Shown piece by piece: positions 1 to 7,572 of a stretch of 35,747 bases of DNA. The position numbers were made by a program, and so were the translations under genes. The notes below the pieces were generated by a model. It ran no database searches, was not told the DNA's origin, and worked only from the letters and a program-made list of their open reading frames with translations. The stretch spans positions 1-35,747 of the forward strand of contig JBKPDW010000003.1 in assembly GCA_046728115.1 (NCBI GenBank), in the 5' to 3' direction. Source of the DNA: CAVSWN01 sp046728115. Its GTDB lineage: Bacteria > Acidobacteriota > Vicinamibacteria > Vicinamibacterales > CAVVIG01. Within the stretch, counting starts at the first letter, position 1, and each line of letters starts with the position of its first letter.

Positions 1-276
1 GAGCTGCCCGGCGGTCACATGCAGCACCGCGCCGTCCTTGAGGCGCTTCTTCACCACCACGTTGTAGCGGGTTGCGAGCGCATCAACCGTGGCTTGATCA
101 CCGTGGACGATTACGTCGATGTTCTGCGAACCGGCATTCAGGTTGTCCGTCAGATCCGCGCTCAGTCGCGCCTGGTGGGCCGCCCAGACCGGGTTGGCTA
201 ACAGAAGCGAGGTGAAGATGGCGATCGAGCTGGCTTGGACGAGTGTTCGGGGCAGCGGCGCGGGGCGAATCGACAT
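1..276 (-). CDS. Secreted subtilisin-like (S8) serine peptidase, N-terminal fragment
   Basis: This is a partial gene reading out of the left edge; only the first 92 codons are present. The ATG at 276-274 is preceded by GGAG about 6 bases upstream. Residues 1 to about 33 form a signal peptide: a basic start (SIRPAPLPR), a hydrophobic core (IAIFTSLLLA) and an Ala-rich cleavage site ending VWA. After it comes a beta-alpha-beta segment (NIDVIVHGD, then YNVVVKKRLKDGAVLHVTAGQL) of the kind seen in inhibitor_I9 propeptides of subtilases. The catalytic domain would lie outside the window, so the S8 assignment is inference from the prodomain-like segment. It lies 22 bases behind the helix-turn-helix gene on the same strand and is probably co-transcribed with it. 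Confidence 0.55.
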   Translation of the reverse strand, partial: MSIRPAPLPRTLVQASSIAIFTSLLLANPVWAAHQARLSADLTDNLNAGSQNIDVIVHGDQATVDALATRYNVVVKKRLKDGAVLHVTAGQL

Positions 277-298
277 GGGGAGCTCCAATGGGTAACTT

Positions 299-535
299 CT
301 ACGACGTTCTTCGAGAGGTCAGTTCGGGCATATGCCGTCGCGTGTGCAGCATCGACTCGATCAACACACGCTGCGACCCGCCAACCGTCCGAATCGTCTG
401 CAGACGCCCATCGCGGATCCGGTTGTAAATCGTTCGACGCGACACGCCCAGCAGCTGCGCGGCATGGTCTAACGAGACACTGCGACCGATACGAGGTGCG
501 GAAACGGTGCTCGGTTCAGAATTGGCGACGTCCAT
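299..535 (-). CDS. Small helix-turn-helix DNA-binding protein (excisionase/MerR-like HTH_17)
   Basis: A 78-residue protein whose core (residues about 19-55) reads as a winged helix of the excisionase/HTH_17 type. SLDHAAQLLGVSRRTIYNRI is the helix-turn-helix, and DGRLQTIRTVGGSQRVLIES is the wing that usually follows. There is no catalytic domain, so it is probably a small regulator. It sits directly upstream of the secreted peptidase gene (22-base gap), and a perfect 10-bp palindrome TTACCGGTAA lies 14 bases upstream of its ATG. Autoregulation through that site is plausible but inferred. Proteins of this fold also serve as phage excisionases, but no integrase or attachment site is visible here, so a regulatory role is preferred. 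Confidence 0.65.
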   Translation of the reverse strand: MDVANSEPSTVSAPRIGRSVSLDHAAQLLGVSRRTIYNRIRDGRLQTIRTVGGSQRVLIESMLHTRRHMPELTSRRTS

Positions 536-816
536 TTTGTGACCGTGTTTACCGGTAATAAAGGCACGGCCAATGCCACGGCTGACCTGGCGGCTACGTC
601 CACGTATAAAGCGTTGTCCCGTAAGTGCTTATAGATAGAACCGTCGCGCGGTTTCGCGGACGGCTTCGCCTTCGTGCCGGCCAACACGCTGGCCGGATAG
701 CCGGCTCGCAGCGCGCGGTCGATAGAATTGCGTGCAAAATCGCCGTTCGCCGTAAGCTCTGGCACGGTTTCTTGCGGCCAATTTTCTAGCCGGCAGGCCA
801 AGTTTTGACCGGACAC
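536..816. other. Gene-free spacer with hairpin
   Basis: This 281-base divergent spacer separates the HTH gene from the ABC transporter operon. I see no convincing gene. It contains a perfect 7-bp hairpin (CCGGCCA 677-683, TGGCCGG 690-696, 6-base loop) without a T-run. A weak sigma-70-like pair lies at 614-619 (TTGTCC) and 636-641 (TAGAAC), spaced 16, which could serve the downstream operon. An open minus-strand frame spans it but has no recognisable domain. Confidence 0.4.
549..558. promoter_or_regulatory. Perfect palindrome upstream of HTH gene, possible operator
   Basis: TTACCGGTAA is a perfect 10-bp palindrome 14 bases upstream of the ATG of the small HTH protein. It is flanked at unequal distances by CCGTG and CACGG (read on the minus strand). 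Its position suggests an operator for that regulator; this is inference from position and symmetry only. Confidence 0.3.
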
Positions 817-2529
817 GTGCGTCACCTATCACTCCCGTCGCCAGTCGTCCTGGCTGCCCTCACGCTCGCGTGTGGAGCGACCTCCGCTCCTCCAGCGGCG
901 GTGTCAACGGCCGCCTCGCGCGGCGGCGAGCTATCTGCCTCGGTCCGCACCGAGCCCCGGACGTTCAATCGGTACGCGGCGCGCGACAGCAGCACCGACT
1001 TGGTCTCCACCCTGACCCAGGCCAAACTGGTTCGCGTAAACAAGCAGACGCAGGAGGTCGAGCCGTGGCTTGCCGAGCGCTGGCAGACGTCCGAGCACGG
1101 ACGCCGGGTGACGTTGTTCCTTCGGCAGAACGTCACGTTCTCGGATGGTCATCCCTTTACTGCGGACGATGTGCTCTTTACGTTCGAAGCGGCCTATGAC
1201 AAGCGGGCCTCGACGGTGCTGGCGGATTCGCTCGAAGTGGACGGCAAGCGACTCGTTGTCTCTGCCCCGGACTCACATACCGTCGTCGTTTCGTTCCCGG
1301 TGCCGTTCGCGCCCGGCGTTCGCCTCCTCGACAACCTCCCGATCCTTCCAAAGCACAGACTCGAGGATTCGCTCAAGCAGGGCACGTTCGCCAGCGCGTG
1401 GGGACTGTCGACGCCGCCCGCCGACCTCGCGGGGCTGGGTCCGTTTGTGCTTTCGGAGTACGTGCCGGGTCAGCACCTGAGATTTGCGCGGAATCCTCGC
1501 TACTGGCGAACTGCGCCAGACGGCGCCGCGCTCCCCTATCTCGACGGCGTGTCCGTCGAAATCGTGTCGGACCAGAATGCCGAGCTGCTGCGGCTCGCCG
1601 CGGGTCAGCTTGATGTCACGAACGGAGAGATCGCGCCGGAGTCGTACGCGACGGTCAAGCGTGCGGCGGATGAGGGTCGGGTGCGCATCATGGACCTCGG
1701 CGTCGCGACCGATGCCGACAGTTTCTGGTTCAACTTGAAACCGGGAACGTTTTCGGGCGACCCGCGCGCCCCCTGGTTGCAAAGTGATGAACTGCGCAAG
1801 GCCATCTCGCTCGCCGTCGATCGACTGACGTTTGCGAACACGGTCTTTCTGGGCGCGGGTGAGCCCGTTTATGGCCCCGAAACGCCAGCCAACAAGAAAT
1901 GGTATTGGACAGCGACACCACAGCCGCCAACCGATGTCGCGACGGCCAGGAAGTTGCTGGCCTCGCTCGACCTCACCGATCGGAACGGCGACGGCATGAT
2001 AGAGGACGGACACGGCGTGCCGGCGCGCTTCACGATCATCACGCAAAAAGGACGTCCGCGTCTCGAACGGGGCGCAGCGCTCATTCGAGAGGAGTTGCGG
2101 AAGGTTGGTGTGGCCGTCGATGTAGTTCCGCTCGACGCCAACGCGGTCATGGAGCGCATCGTCAGCGGAAAGTACGAGGCCGTGTATTTTCATCCGTCGC
2201 GAACTGATACCGATCCCGCCATTTCGCCGGACTTCTGGTTCAGTTCCGGCACGGCACACCTGTGGAACATCGGGCAGGCGAAACCGGCGACCACGTGGGA
2301 AGGCCAGATCGATGCGCTCATGACGCGGCAGATCGCCGCATCGAATGAATCGGAGCGCAAGCGGCTGTTCGACGAGGTGCAGCGGATTTTCATCGAGCAC
2401 ATGCCGGTGATCTACTTTGCGGCTCCCCGTGTGGTGGTCGCGATGTCGTCGCGCGTGACCAACGCGACACCAGCGGTGGCACTGTCCCCGCTCCTGTGGT
2501 CGCCCGACACGCTGGCGGTCGTCCATTGA
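817..2529 (+). CDS. ABC transporter substrate-binding lipoprotein, family 5 (peptide/nickel type)
   Basis: This is a solute-binding protein of the DppA/OppA class (SBP_bac_5), about 570 residues. The GTG at 817 is preferred over the TTG at 805 because it gives a compact signal sequence (MRHLSLPSPVVLAALTLAC) ending in a lipobox-like cysteine, which predicts a membrane-anchored lipoprotein. Family features visible are the N-terminal EPRTFNRY segment, LAERWQTSEHGRRVTLFLR, the DGHPFTADDVLFTFEA motif typical of the family, and LRKAISLAVDR in the second half. It captures a ligand, probably a peptide, for the two permeases encoded next. Its stop overlaps the next start (TTGA). No ATP-binding subunit is encoded in the operon. 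The ligand is unknown; the enzymes downstream make hydroxyproline-containing peptides a reasonable guess. Confidence 0.9.
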   Translation: MRHLSLPSPVVLAALTLACGATSAPPAAVSTAASRGGELSASVRTEPRTFNRYAARDSSTDLVSTLTQAKLVRVNKQTQEVEPWLAERWQTSEHGRRVTLFLRQNVTFSDGHPFTADDVLFTFEAAYDKRASTVLADSLEVDGKRLVVSAPDSHTVVVSFPVPFAPGVRLLDNLPILPKHRLEDSLKQGTFASAWGLSTPPADLAGLGPFVLSEYVPGQHLRFARNPRYWRTAPDGAALPYLDGVSVEIVSDQNAELLRLAAGQLDVTNGEIAPESYATVKRAADEGRVRIMDLGVATDADSFWFNLKPGTFSGDPRAPWLQSDELRKAISLAVDRLTFANTVFLGAGEPVYGPETPANKKWYWTATPQPPTDVATARKLLASLDLTDRNGDGMIEDGHGVPARFTIITQKGRPRLERGAALIREELRKVGVAVDVVPLDANAVMERIVSGKYEAVYFHPSRTDTDPAISPDFWFSSGTAHLWNIGQAKPATTWEGQIDALMTRQIAASNESERKRLFDEVQRIFIEHMPVIYFAAPRVVVAMSSRVTNATPAVALSPLLWSPDTLAVVH

Positions 2530-3473
2530 CGCGATACGTCGCGCGCCGGCTGGCGTTTGCGGCTTTTCTGGTGTTCGCGGTGTCGTCAGCATCGCTGCTG
2601 CTGGCGCGGGTCAGCGAAGGCGATTACGTCAGCGGATCGCTCGGCATCGCCGCGCATCGCGACACCATCGCGAAAACGCGGTCGCGTTACGGTCTCGACC
2701 GGTCGATTGGCGCGCAGTACGCCGACTGGCTCGCGCACGCCGTTCGATTCGACTTCGGCATCTCTCTGCTGTACGACCGGCCCGTCCGCGACCTGGTGCC
2801 GGAGCGGGCGGCGAACACCGCGATCCTCGCCGTCAGCGGTCTGGTGCTCGCGACGTGCGTCGGTATCCCGCTGGGCATCCTCACCGGTTCGCGCCGCGGC
2901 TGGAGGGTCTCGACACTGATTCGATGCTGTTCGCTGGTGTGCCTGTCGCTGCCGCCGCTCCTGACGTCGCTCGTTCTGGTGTTCATCGCCGCCCGAACGG
3001 GGTGGCTTCCGATCTCCGGGATGCGATCGGCGGCAACAGCCTCGGTGCCGGCGATCGATGTGCTACGGCACCTGGTCGTGCCTGCGATAGCGCTTGCGCT
3101 TCCGTTGGCGGCGATGTTCGAACGGCTTCAGGCGCAGGCGATAAATGAGGTCGTCGGTGAACGTTTCGTGCAGGCTGCCATCGCGCGAGGTGTACCGCGG
3201 TCGCGCATTCTCTTTCGCGATGCGTTGAAGCCTGCGGTGCGGCCAGTTGTTGCCGTCTACGGGCTCGTTGTGGGCACGCTGCTGAGCGGTTCGTTCGCGG
3301 TCGAGGTGATCACGTCCTGGCCGGGTCTCGGCAGTTTGATGCTGGACGCTCTGCGCGCGCGCGACGTATATCTCGTGGCCGGCTGCGCGGGTGCCGGCGC
3401 CTTGTTCCTCGCCGTCGGCACCTTGCTTTCGGACGTCGGCCTGGTGCTGGTGGATCCCCGTGCCAGAACCTGA
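2526..3473 (+). CDS. ABC transporter permease, DppB/OppB type
   Basis: First inner-membrane permease of the peptide-type ABC importer, 315 residues, as usual for DppB. The TTG at 2526, which overlaps the TGA of the binding-protein gene, is chosen because it gives the characteristic start TRYVARRLAFAAFLVFAVS (basic residues, then a transmembrane helix). An upstream in-frame start would read 30 bases further into the previous gene. The periplasmic loop RYGLDRSIGAQYADWLAHAVRFDFGISL matches the family's conserved region before the BPD_transp_1 domain. The cytoplasmic EAA-like loop RFVQAAIARGVPRSRILFRDALKPA contacts the ATPase. About six membrane segments are visible. It would pair with the OppC-type permease that begins 14 bases before its end. 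Confidence 0.9.
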   Translation: MTRYVARRLAFAAFLVFAVSSASLLLARVSEGDYVSGSLGIAAHRDTIAKTRSRYGLDRSIGAQYADWLAHAVRFDFGISLLYDRPVRDLVPERAANTAILAVSGLVLATCVGIPLGILTGSRRGWRVSTLIRCCSLVCLSLPPLLTSLVLVFIAARTGWLPISGMRSAATASVPAIDVLRHLVVPAIALALPLAAMFERLQAQAINEVVGERFVQAAIARGVPRSRILFRDALKPAVRPVVAVYGLVVGTLLSGSFAVEVITSWPGLGSLMLDALRARDVYLVAGCAGAGALFLAVGTLLSDVGLVLVDPRART

Positions 3474-4497
3474 CACTATCCCGAGGCCGCCTAGTCAGAT
3501 ATCGGGGAGACGGCAGATCTACGCAGGATACGCAGTTGTCGGCGCGGCGGTGCTGCTGGCGGCTTTCGCTCCCTTTGTCGCCCCTCACCCGCCGGATCAG
3601 CGATTCGCTTCGTTGCTCAACGCTCCACCGACACGTCCTCATGTGATCGACGATGATGGCGCCTGGCACCGACCCTTCATTTATCGGTGGCGGCTCGTGA
3701 ATCGACTCGAACAGCGTTTCGAGGAGGACCGGACCGTGCGCGTGCCGCTGCAGTGGTGGGCGGACGGCGTGCTGGTGAGATCTGCCGAGGAGGACGCTTC
3801 GCCGCTATTGCTGCTCGGCGCAGACAGCTTTGGACGAGATGTGTTGAGCCGCCTGCTCTTCGGCGCCCGCATCTCGCTCGCGCTCGCAATCGTGTCCGCG
3901 ATTGGAGCGCTCATCATCGGTGGCGCTATCGGCGGCGTCGCGGGATACATCGGGGGCACTATCGACGACCTGCTGATGCGGGGGTCGGACTTCGTGATGG
4001 TGCTGCCGGCGATCTACGTCGCGCTCGCGTTGCGCTCGGTGCTGCCTCTGGTCTTGACGCCCGGGATCGTCTTCTGGCTTCTCGCAGCGATTTTCGCGAT
4101 CGTCGGCTCGCCGTTCATCGCGCGCGGCGTCCGGGCGATCGTGCGTTCCGAAAAGCAGTTGGAATATGCGCTGGCCGCGCGGGCGCTCGGTGCCGGCGAC
4201 TTTCGATTGCTGCTCCGACATCTGCTGCCGGCGACGCGCGGTTTCGTCGCCGTCGAGATCACGATGCTCGTTCCAGCGTTCATCGTCGCAGAAGCCACGC
4301 TGTCGTACGTCGGCCTTGGCTTCCCGGACCCAATCGCCAGCTGGGGAACCATGCTGCACGATGCGGCCAGCGTCGCGGTCTTCGCCGATTTCCCCTGGCT
4401 TCTGAGCCCCGCCGCGGCCATGTTCCTGGTCGTCCTCGGATTGAATCTGGTGCTGCAAGGCAGCGCGCCCGGCTCCCAGCACGAGCGCCTGATGTAG
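3460..4497 (+). CDS. ABC transporter permease, DppC/OppC type
   Basis: Second permease subunit, 345 residues. The GTG at 3460 is preferred because GGTGG lies about 7 bases upstream and the reading frame before it is only a shadow of the previous gene; the two genes overlap by 14 bases. Order: a short cytosolic tail, a first membrane helix (YAVVGAAVLLAAFAPFVA), then a long extracytoplasmic segment of about 100 residues rich in charged and aromatic residues, then LLGADSFGRDVLSRLLFGARISL, the conserved OppC entry, and the BPD_transp_1 domain with the EAA loop EYALAARALGAGDFRLLLRHLLPA. It ends with the typical EATLSYVGLGFPDP and ASWGTML motifs. The long periplasmic insert is larger than in Escherichia coli DppC and may contact the binding protein. 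Confidence 0.9.
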   Translation: MPEPDTIPRPPSQISGRRQIYAGYAVVGAAVLLAAFAPFVAPHPPDQRFASLLNAPPTRPHVIDDDGAWHRPFIYRWRLVNRLEQRFEEDRTVRVPLQWWADGVLVRSAEEDASPLLLLGADSFGRDVLSRLLFGARISLALAIVSAIGALIIGGAIGGVAGYIGGTIDDLLMRGSDFVMVLPAIYVALALRSVLPLVLTPGIVFWLLAAIFAIVGSPFIARGVRAIVRSEKQLEYALAARALGAGDFRLLLRHLLPATRGFVAVEITMLVPAFIVAEATLSYVGLGFPDPIASWGTMLHDAASVAVFADFPWLLSPAAAMFLVVLGLNLVLQGSAPGSQHERLM

Positions 4498-4526
4498 GGG
4501 ACGGAGGTTGCCGGGGGGACGGAGGT
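4498..4526 (+). repeat. Direct repeat of an 11-mer in the permease-aldolase spacer
   Basis: GGGACGGAGGT occurs at 4498-4508 and again at 4516-4526, with start points 18 bases apart, filling most of the 41-base spacer. The second copy supplies a GGAGGT that could act as a rather distant ribosome binding site (12 bases from the ATG at 4539). Confidence 0.7.
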
Positions 4527-4531
4527 AGAAT
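4526..4531 (+). promoter_or_regulatory. Possible -10 box (TAGAAT) close to the aldolase start
   Basis: TAGAAT ends 7 bases before the ATG at 4539. If it is a -10 element, transcription would begin at or next to the start codon (leaderless or nearly so). The same GTAGAAT heptamer precedes the APC transporter (9938-9944) and lysA (19525-19531). No good -35 box is visible. Confidence 0.3.
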
Positions 4532-4538
4532 CACCAGG

Positions 4539-5429
4539 ATGGATTTCGCCGGGGTTTTCGCGCCGATTCCAACGCCGTTCGACGATCAGGATCACGTGGA
4601 TACCCGCCGGCTTCGGGCGGCACTTGCACGGTGGATCACGACTCCGCTGACCGGATTCGTCGTGCTGGGATCGAACGGCGAGGCCGCGCTGATGGACGAT
4701 TTCGAAGCGGACCGCGTGATCGTCGCCGCGCGCGAAGCCGTGCCGTCCGGACGACCGTTCATCGTCGGAACAGGACGGGAGTCGACGCAGGCGGCCGTAC
4801 GCGCGACGAAACGCGCAGCCGAACATGGCGCCGACGCGGTGCTCGTTCGTACGCCCGGATTCTTCAAGACGCAGATGACGACCGATGCGTTCGTTCGTCA
4901 TTACACCACGGTTGCCGACGCCTCTCCTGTTCCGGTGCTGCTGTACAACTTCACGGCGCTGACGGGCGTCAATCTGTTGCCGGCTGCGGTGACGCGACTC
5001 GCTTCGCACGCCAACATCGTCGGCATGAAGGAATCGGGGGGCGACATCGCGCAGATCGCGGACCTGGTGGCGGGAACGCCGGATGGTTTCGCGGTGCTGG
5101 CCGGAACGATGTCCACGTGTTACGCGGCACTCTGCGTCGGCGCGGTCGGAGCAATCCTCGCGCCTGCGTGCGTCGTGCCGGAGGCGTGCGTGCGGCTCTT
5201 CACTCTGACGCGGGCCGGCAGGCACTCTGAAGCATTGGCCGCGCAGCGCGAGCTGATTCCGCTGGCGCGCCTCCTGGGTCCGACATACGGTGTGCCTGGA
5301 CTCAAGGCTGCACTCAACCTGATCGGATTCGACGTCGGCATTCCGCGCCCACCGCTTGCGGCAGCGCCTGACGCCGCGGTCGACGCGCTCCGCGATGCGA
5401 TCGCGCGGTTCGAGAAGACTCCGGCATGA
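4539..5429 (+). CDS. DapA-family aldolase, 4-hydroxy-2-oxoglutarate aldolase-like
   Basis: Class I pyruvate-type aldolase of the dihydrodipicolinate synthase/N-acetylneuraminate lyase family, 296 residues (family about 290-300). The Schiff-base lysine is K164 (GMKESGGD) and the partner tyrosine Y136 (LLYNF). The substrate loop is GSNGE (44-48) rather than the GTTGE of true DapA. The position of DapA Arg138 is occupied by Leu (YNFTALTG), so it should not bind aspartate semialdehyde as DapA does. GSNGE, ESTQA, HYTTVAD, GMKESGGD and GVPGLK match what I recall of human HOGA1, which splits 4-hydroxy-2-oxoglutarate into pyruvate and glyoxylate. It is coupled by an ATGA overlap to a glyoxylate-type aminotransferase, which supports that reading. 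Family assignment is firm; substrate is inference. Confidence 0.85.
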   Translation: MDFAGVFAPIPTPFDDQDHVDTRRLRAALARWITTPLTGFVVLGSNGEAALMDDFEADRVIVAAREAVPSGRPFIVGTGRESTQAAVRATKRAAEHGADAVLVRTPGFFKTQMTTDAFVRHYTTVADASPVPVLLYNFTALTGVNLLPAAVTRLASHANIVGMKESGGDIAQIADLVAGTPDGFAVLAGTMSTCYAALCVGAVGAILAPACVVPEACVRLFTLTRAGRHSEALAAQRELIPLARLLGPTYGVPGLKAALNLIGFDVGIPRPPLAAAPDAAVDALRDAIARFEKTPA

Positions 5430-6547
5430 GCTTGTTGCCAGACACAGATCGAATTCTTCTGGGCCCAGGTCCGAGCCTGACGGCGCCCCGCGTGATGCGC
5501 GCGATGGCCTCTCCGACGCTGAGCCACCTCGACCCGCAGATGATGCGCCTGCTCGACGATGTACGGGCGCGGCTGGCGCGCGTGTTTCGAGCAGAGGAGG
5601 GGTCGTTCGCGTTTGCAGTATCGGGCACGGGCACCTCCGGGATGGAGACGGTAGTTGCGAACCTGATTCGTGAGGGGACGCGAGCCACCGTGGTCGTGAC
5701 CGGGTACTTCGGTGATCGCCTGGCCCAGATGTGTCAGCGATACGGCGCGACGGTCACTCGCCTGGACGTCGAATGGGGACATGCGTGCGAGCCCGATGCG
5801 CTGCGTCGCCATCTTGCCGCCGCGCCTGCAGACGTCGTGGCGATCGTCCATGCCGAAACGTCAACCGGCGTGCTCAATCCGGTCCGGGAGCTGGTCGCCG
5901 TCGCTCGAGAGCACGAGGCGATCACAATCGTCGACGCGGTGACATCCCTCGGTGGTCATCCGCTCGACGTCGGCGCGTGGGGCATTGACGCCTGTTACAG
6001 CTGCACGCAGAAATGCCTCGGCGGGCCTTCAGGCCTTGCGCCGGTCGTCTTTGGTCCGCGGGCACTCGAGCGCCGTGTCACATGCCGCAGCTTCTATTTC
6101 GATCTTTCGCTGCTCGAGGACTACTGGTTGCGCCGCAAGTACCACCACACGATGTCGTCCACGCTGGTGTACGCGCTGTACGAAGCGCTTTCGATCGTCG
6201 AGGAAGAAGGTCTGGATGCGCGCTGGGGCCGTCACGAGCGCAATCATCGCGCGCTGGTCACGTCGCTGACGCCGCTCGGTCTCTCGCTCCTGCCGCGCGA
6301 AGGCGAACGACTCTGGACGCTCAACGCCGTGCGCGTTCCTGCAGGCATCGACGAAGGCGCGGTCCGCGCGCATCTGCTCGAATTGTTCAACATCGAGATT
6401 GGCGCCGGCCTCGGTCCGCTCGCCGGAAAAATCTGGCGCGTCGGATTGATGGGCGCCAGTTCGTCGCCACGGCTGGTGTTGCTGCTCGAAGCCGCATTCG
6501 CAAGCGCGCTCGAGGCGCAGCGCGGACGTGTCGGATCGCCAGCCTGA
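5426..6547 (+). CDS. Class V aminotransferase, alanine/serine-glyoxylate type
   Basis: PLP-dependent fold-type I enzyme of 373 residues, the usual length for alanine-glyoxylate or serine-glyoxylate aminotransferases. The N-terminus LLGPGPSLTAPRVMRAMASPTLSHLDP is the family's signature start. VSGTGTSGMET holds the phosphate-binding loop, IVDAVTSLGGHPLDV holds the Asp that contacts the pyridine nitrogen, and the PLP lysine is K196 in SCTQKCLGGPSG. Its ATG overlaps the stop of the aldolase gene (ATGA), indicating translational coupling. With a glyoxylate-producing aldolase immediately upstream, it probably converts glyoxylate to glycine. The amino donor (alanine or serine) cannot be read from the sequence. 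It is the last gene of the operon. Confidence 0.88.
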   Translation: MSLLPDTDRILLGPGPSLTAPRVMRAMASPTLSHLDPQMMRLLDDVRARLARVFRAEEGSFAFAVSGTGTSGMETVVANLIREGTRATVVVTGYFGDRLAQMCQRYGATVTRLDVEWGHACEPDALRRHLAAAPADVVAIVHAETSTGVLNPVRELVAVAREHEAITIVDAVTSLGGHPLDVGAWGIDACYSCTQKCLGGPSGLAPVVFGPRALERRVTCRSFYFDLSLLEDYWLRRKYHHTMSSTLVYALYEALSIVEEEGLDARWGRHERNHRALVTSLTPLGLSLLPREGERLWTLNAVRVPAGIDEGAVRAHLLELFNIEIGAGLGPLAGKIWRVGLMGASSSPRLVLLLEAAFASALEAQRGRVGSPA

Positions 6548-6596
6548 TAGACGGTCTCAAGTTACACGCTCGCAACGAATTACGACGCGGTACAGC

Positions 6597-6626
6597 TTGA
6601 CACTCTTGATCCGCGTTGACTATAGT
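6597..6626 (+). promoter_or_regulatory. Sigma-70 promoter for the HExxH protein gene
   Basis: TTGACA (6597-6602) and TATAGT (6621-6626) are separated by 18 bases, a near-consensus housekeeping promoter. Transcription would start near 6633, giving a leader of about 110 bases before the ATG at 6744. The leader holds a possible 20-codon GTG frame (6671-6733) with no ribosome binding site. Confidence 0.7.
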
Positions 6627-6743
6627 GCTGAAACTTTCGGCCCAATTTTATTTCGACAACTGACTGCGACGTGACTCCACTCGAGGCCGAGCTTCAAGCC
6701 TGCGCGTGTTGTCCGCGCCGACGGTTCAGCTAGTCGTGGCCGC

Positions 6744-7568
6744 ATGATCAACTACACCGAACGTCTCACGCTCCTGATGCAGGACGTCGTCCGGCGCGTG
6801 CCACGGCTGTCGTTCATCGACATGGCTGACGTTCTCGTGTTCGCACGGTCGGGCCGATCGAACGCCGAGGGCGCGTTCGCCACCTGTCACTGTCTGACGC
6901 TCCCGCCGAGCGAACCCGGCTATTACTTCTGGCGGGATCGAAAAACGCAGCGCATCACGCGGCGTTCGGAATGGTTCGTGACGAAATCACCCGAGGTCAA
7001 CCTCGGCGGCCGCAATATCAAGTACATGATTTCCTTTGCGCTCCCGCGGTTCTGCGACCAATCACTCGGACAATCGCGAAAGGAGCGCTTCTATCCCGGC
7101 GCGGAGCCGTGGATGGCCAAGCTCGACACCGTCGTGCACGAGCTCTACCACATCGACCCAGAGCTGAGCGGGATCCGCCGAATCGAACGCAGCGACGGCA
7201 CCTACGCCGCGAATTGCCACGGCGTTCGATTTTTTGAAGAGGTGGCGGAGATGGTGCACACGTATCTGGCGACCAAGCCGCCGGAGTGCGTGTACGACTT
7301 CCTGCGGGACGATTTCAGGCGCCTCGATAGCCGGTTCGGCGGCGTGATGGCCATCAGTTTCAAACAGTCTCACTCATTTCCCCAGCGTTACATCGAGCGC
7401 CTGACGGATCAATTGCCGTGCGACGTCGACACTGATGGGATGGTGGTTGAACGGCTGCGGAGATCGCAGGTCTTGACGCGATTCACCGAGGAACACCTTC
7501 GCCTTCGACCGTTCACGAGGGAACGATCGCGTTCGGTCGCGCCCACGAAGACCTTCCGAGCCGCGTAA
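6744..7568 (+). CDS. Putative zinc metallopeptidase with HExxH motif
   Basis: A 274-residue soluble protein of unrecognised name. The central segment KLDTVVHELYHIDPELSGIRR carries a zincin-type HExxH site (H132, E133, H136), like the PhageMetallopep class of putative peptidases. A possible third ligand region is EEVAEMVHTYL further on. No signal peptide or membrane segment is seen, so it is probably cytosolic. A Cys/His pair (ATCHCL) near residue 48 and a basic Arg-rich C-terminus are also notable. It is a single gene with its own strong promoter and a long leader, ending 4 bases before the convergent NlpC/P60 gene. It may also be a non-catalytic conserved protein; peptidase activity rests on the motif alone. 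Confidence 0.75.
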   Translation: MINYTERLTLLMQDVVRRVPRLSFIDMADVLVFARSGRSNAEGAFATCHCLTLPPSEPGYYFWRDRKTQRITRRSEWFVTKSPEVNLGGRNIKYMISFALPRFCDQSLGQSRKERFYPGAEPWMAKLDTVVHELYHIDPELSGIRRIERSDGTYAANCHGVRFFEEVAEMVHTYLATKPPECVYDFLRDDFRRLDSRFGGVMAISFKQSHSFPQRYIERLTDQLPCDVDTDGMVVERLRRSQVLTRFTEEHLRLRPFTRERSRSVAPTKTFRAA

Positions 7569-7572
7569 GGCG

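Noticed and set aside
469..825. 118-codon minus-strand open frame in the first spacer
   Set aside because: It overlaps the HTH gene and the transporter start, has no recognisable domain or ribosome binding site, and reads through a palindrome. It was kept only as a possible repeat remnant.
1273..2592. 439-codon open frame antisense to the binding-protein gene
   Set aside because: It is rich in Arg, His and Gly as expected for the reverse of GC-rich coding DNA; the plus strand encodes an unmistakable SBP_bac_5 protein.
3687..4538. Long upstream extension of the aldolase reading frame
   Set aside because: The extension is Arg/Ala-rich sequence in a shifted frame of the permease gene; the aldolase begins at 4539 with the family's normal N-terminus.
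4539..5429. Reading the DapA-family gene as lysine-pathway dapA together with lysA in the window
   Set aside because: The enzyme has GSNGE instead of GTTGE and Leu in place of the substrate-binding Arg, and it lies 14 kb from lysA in a transporter operon.
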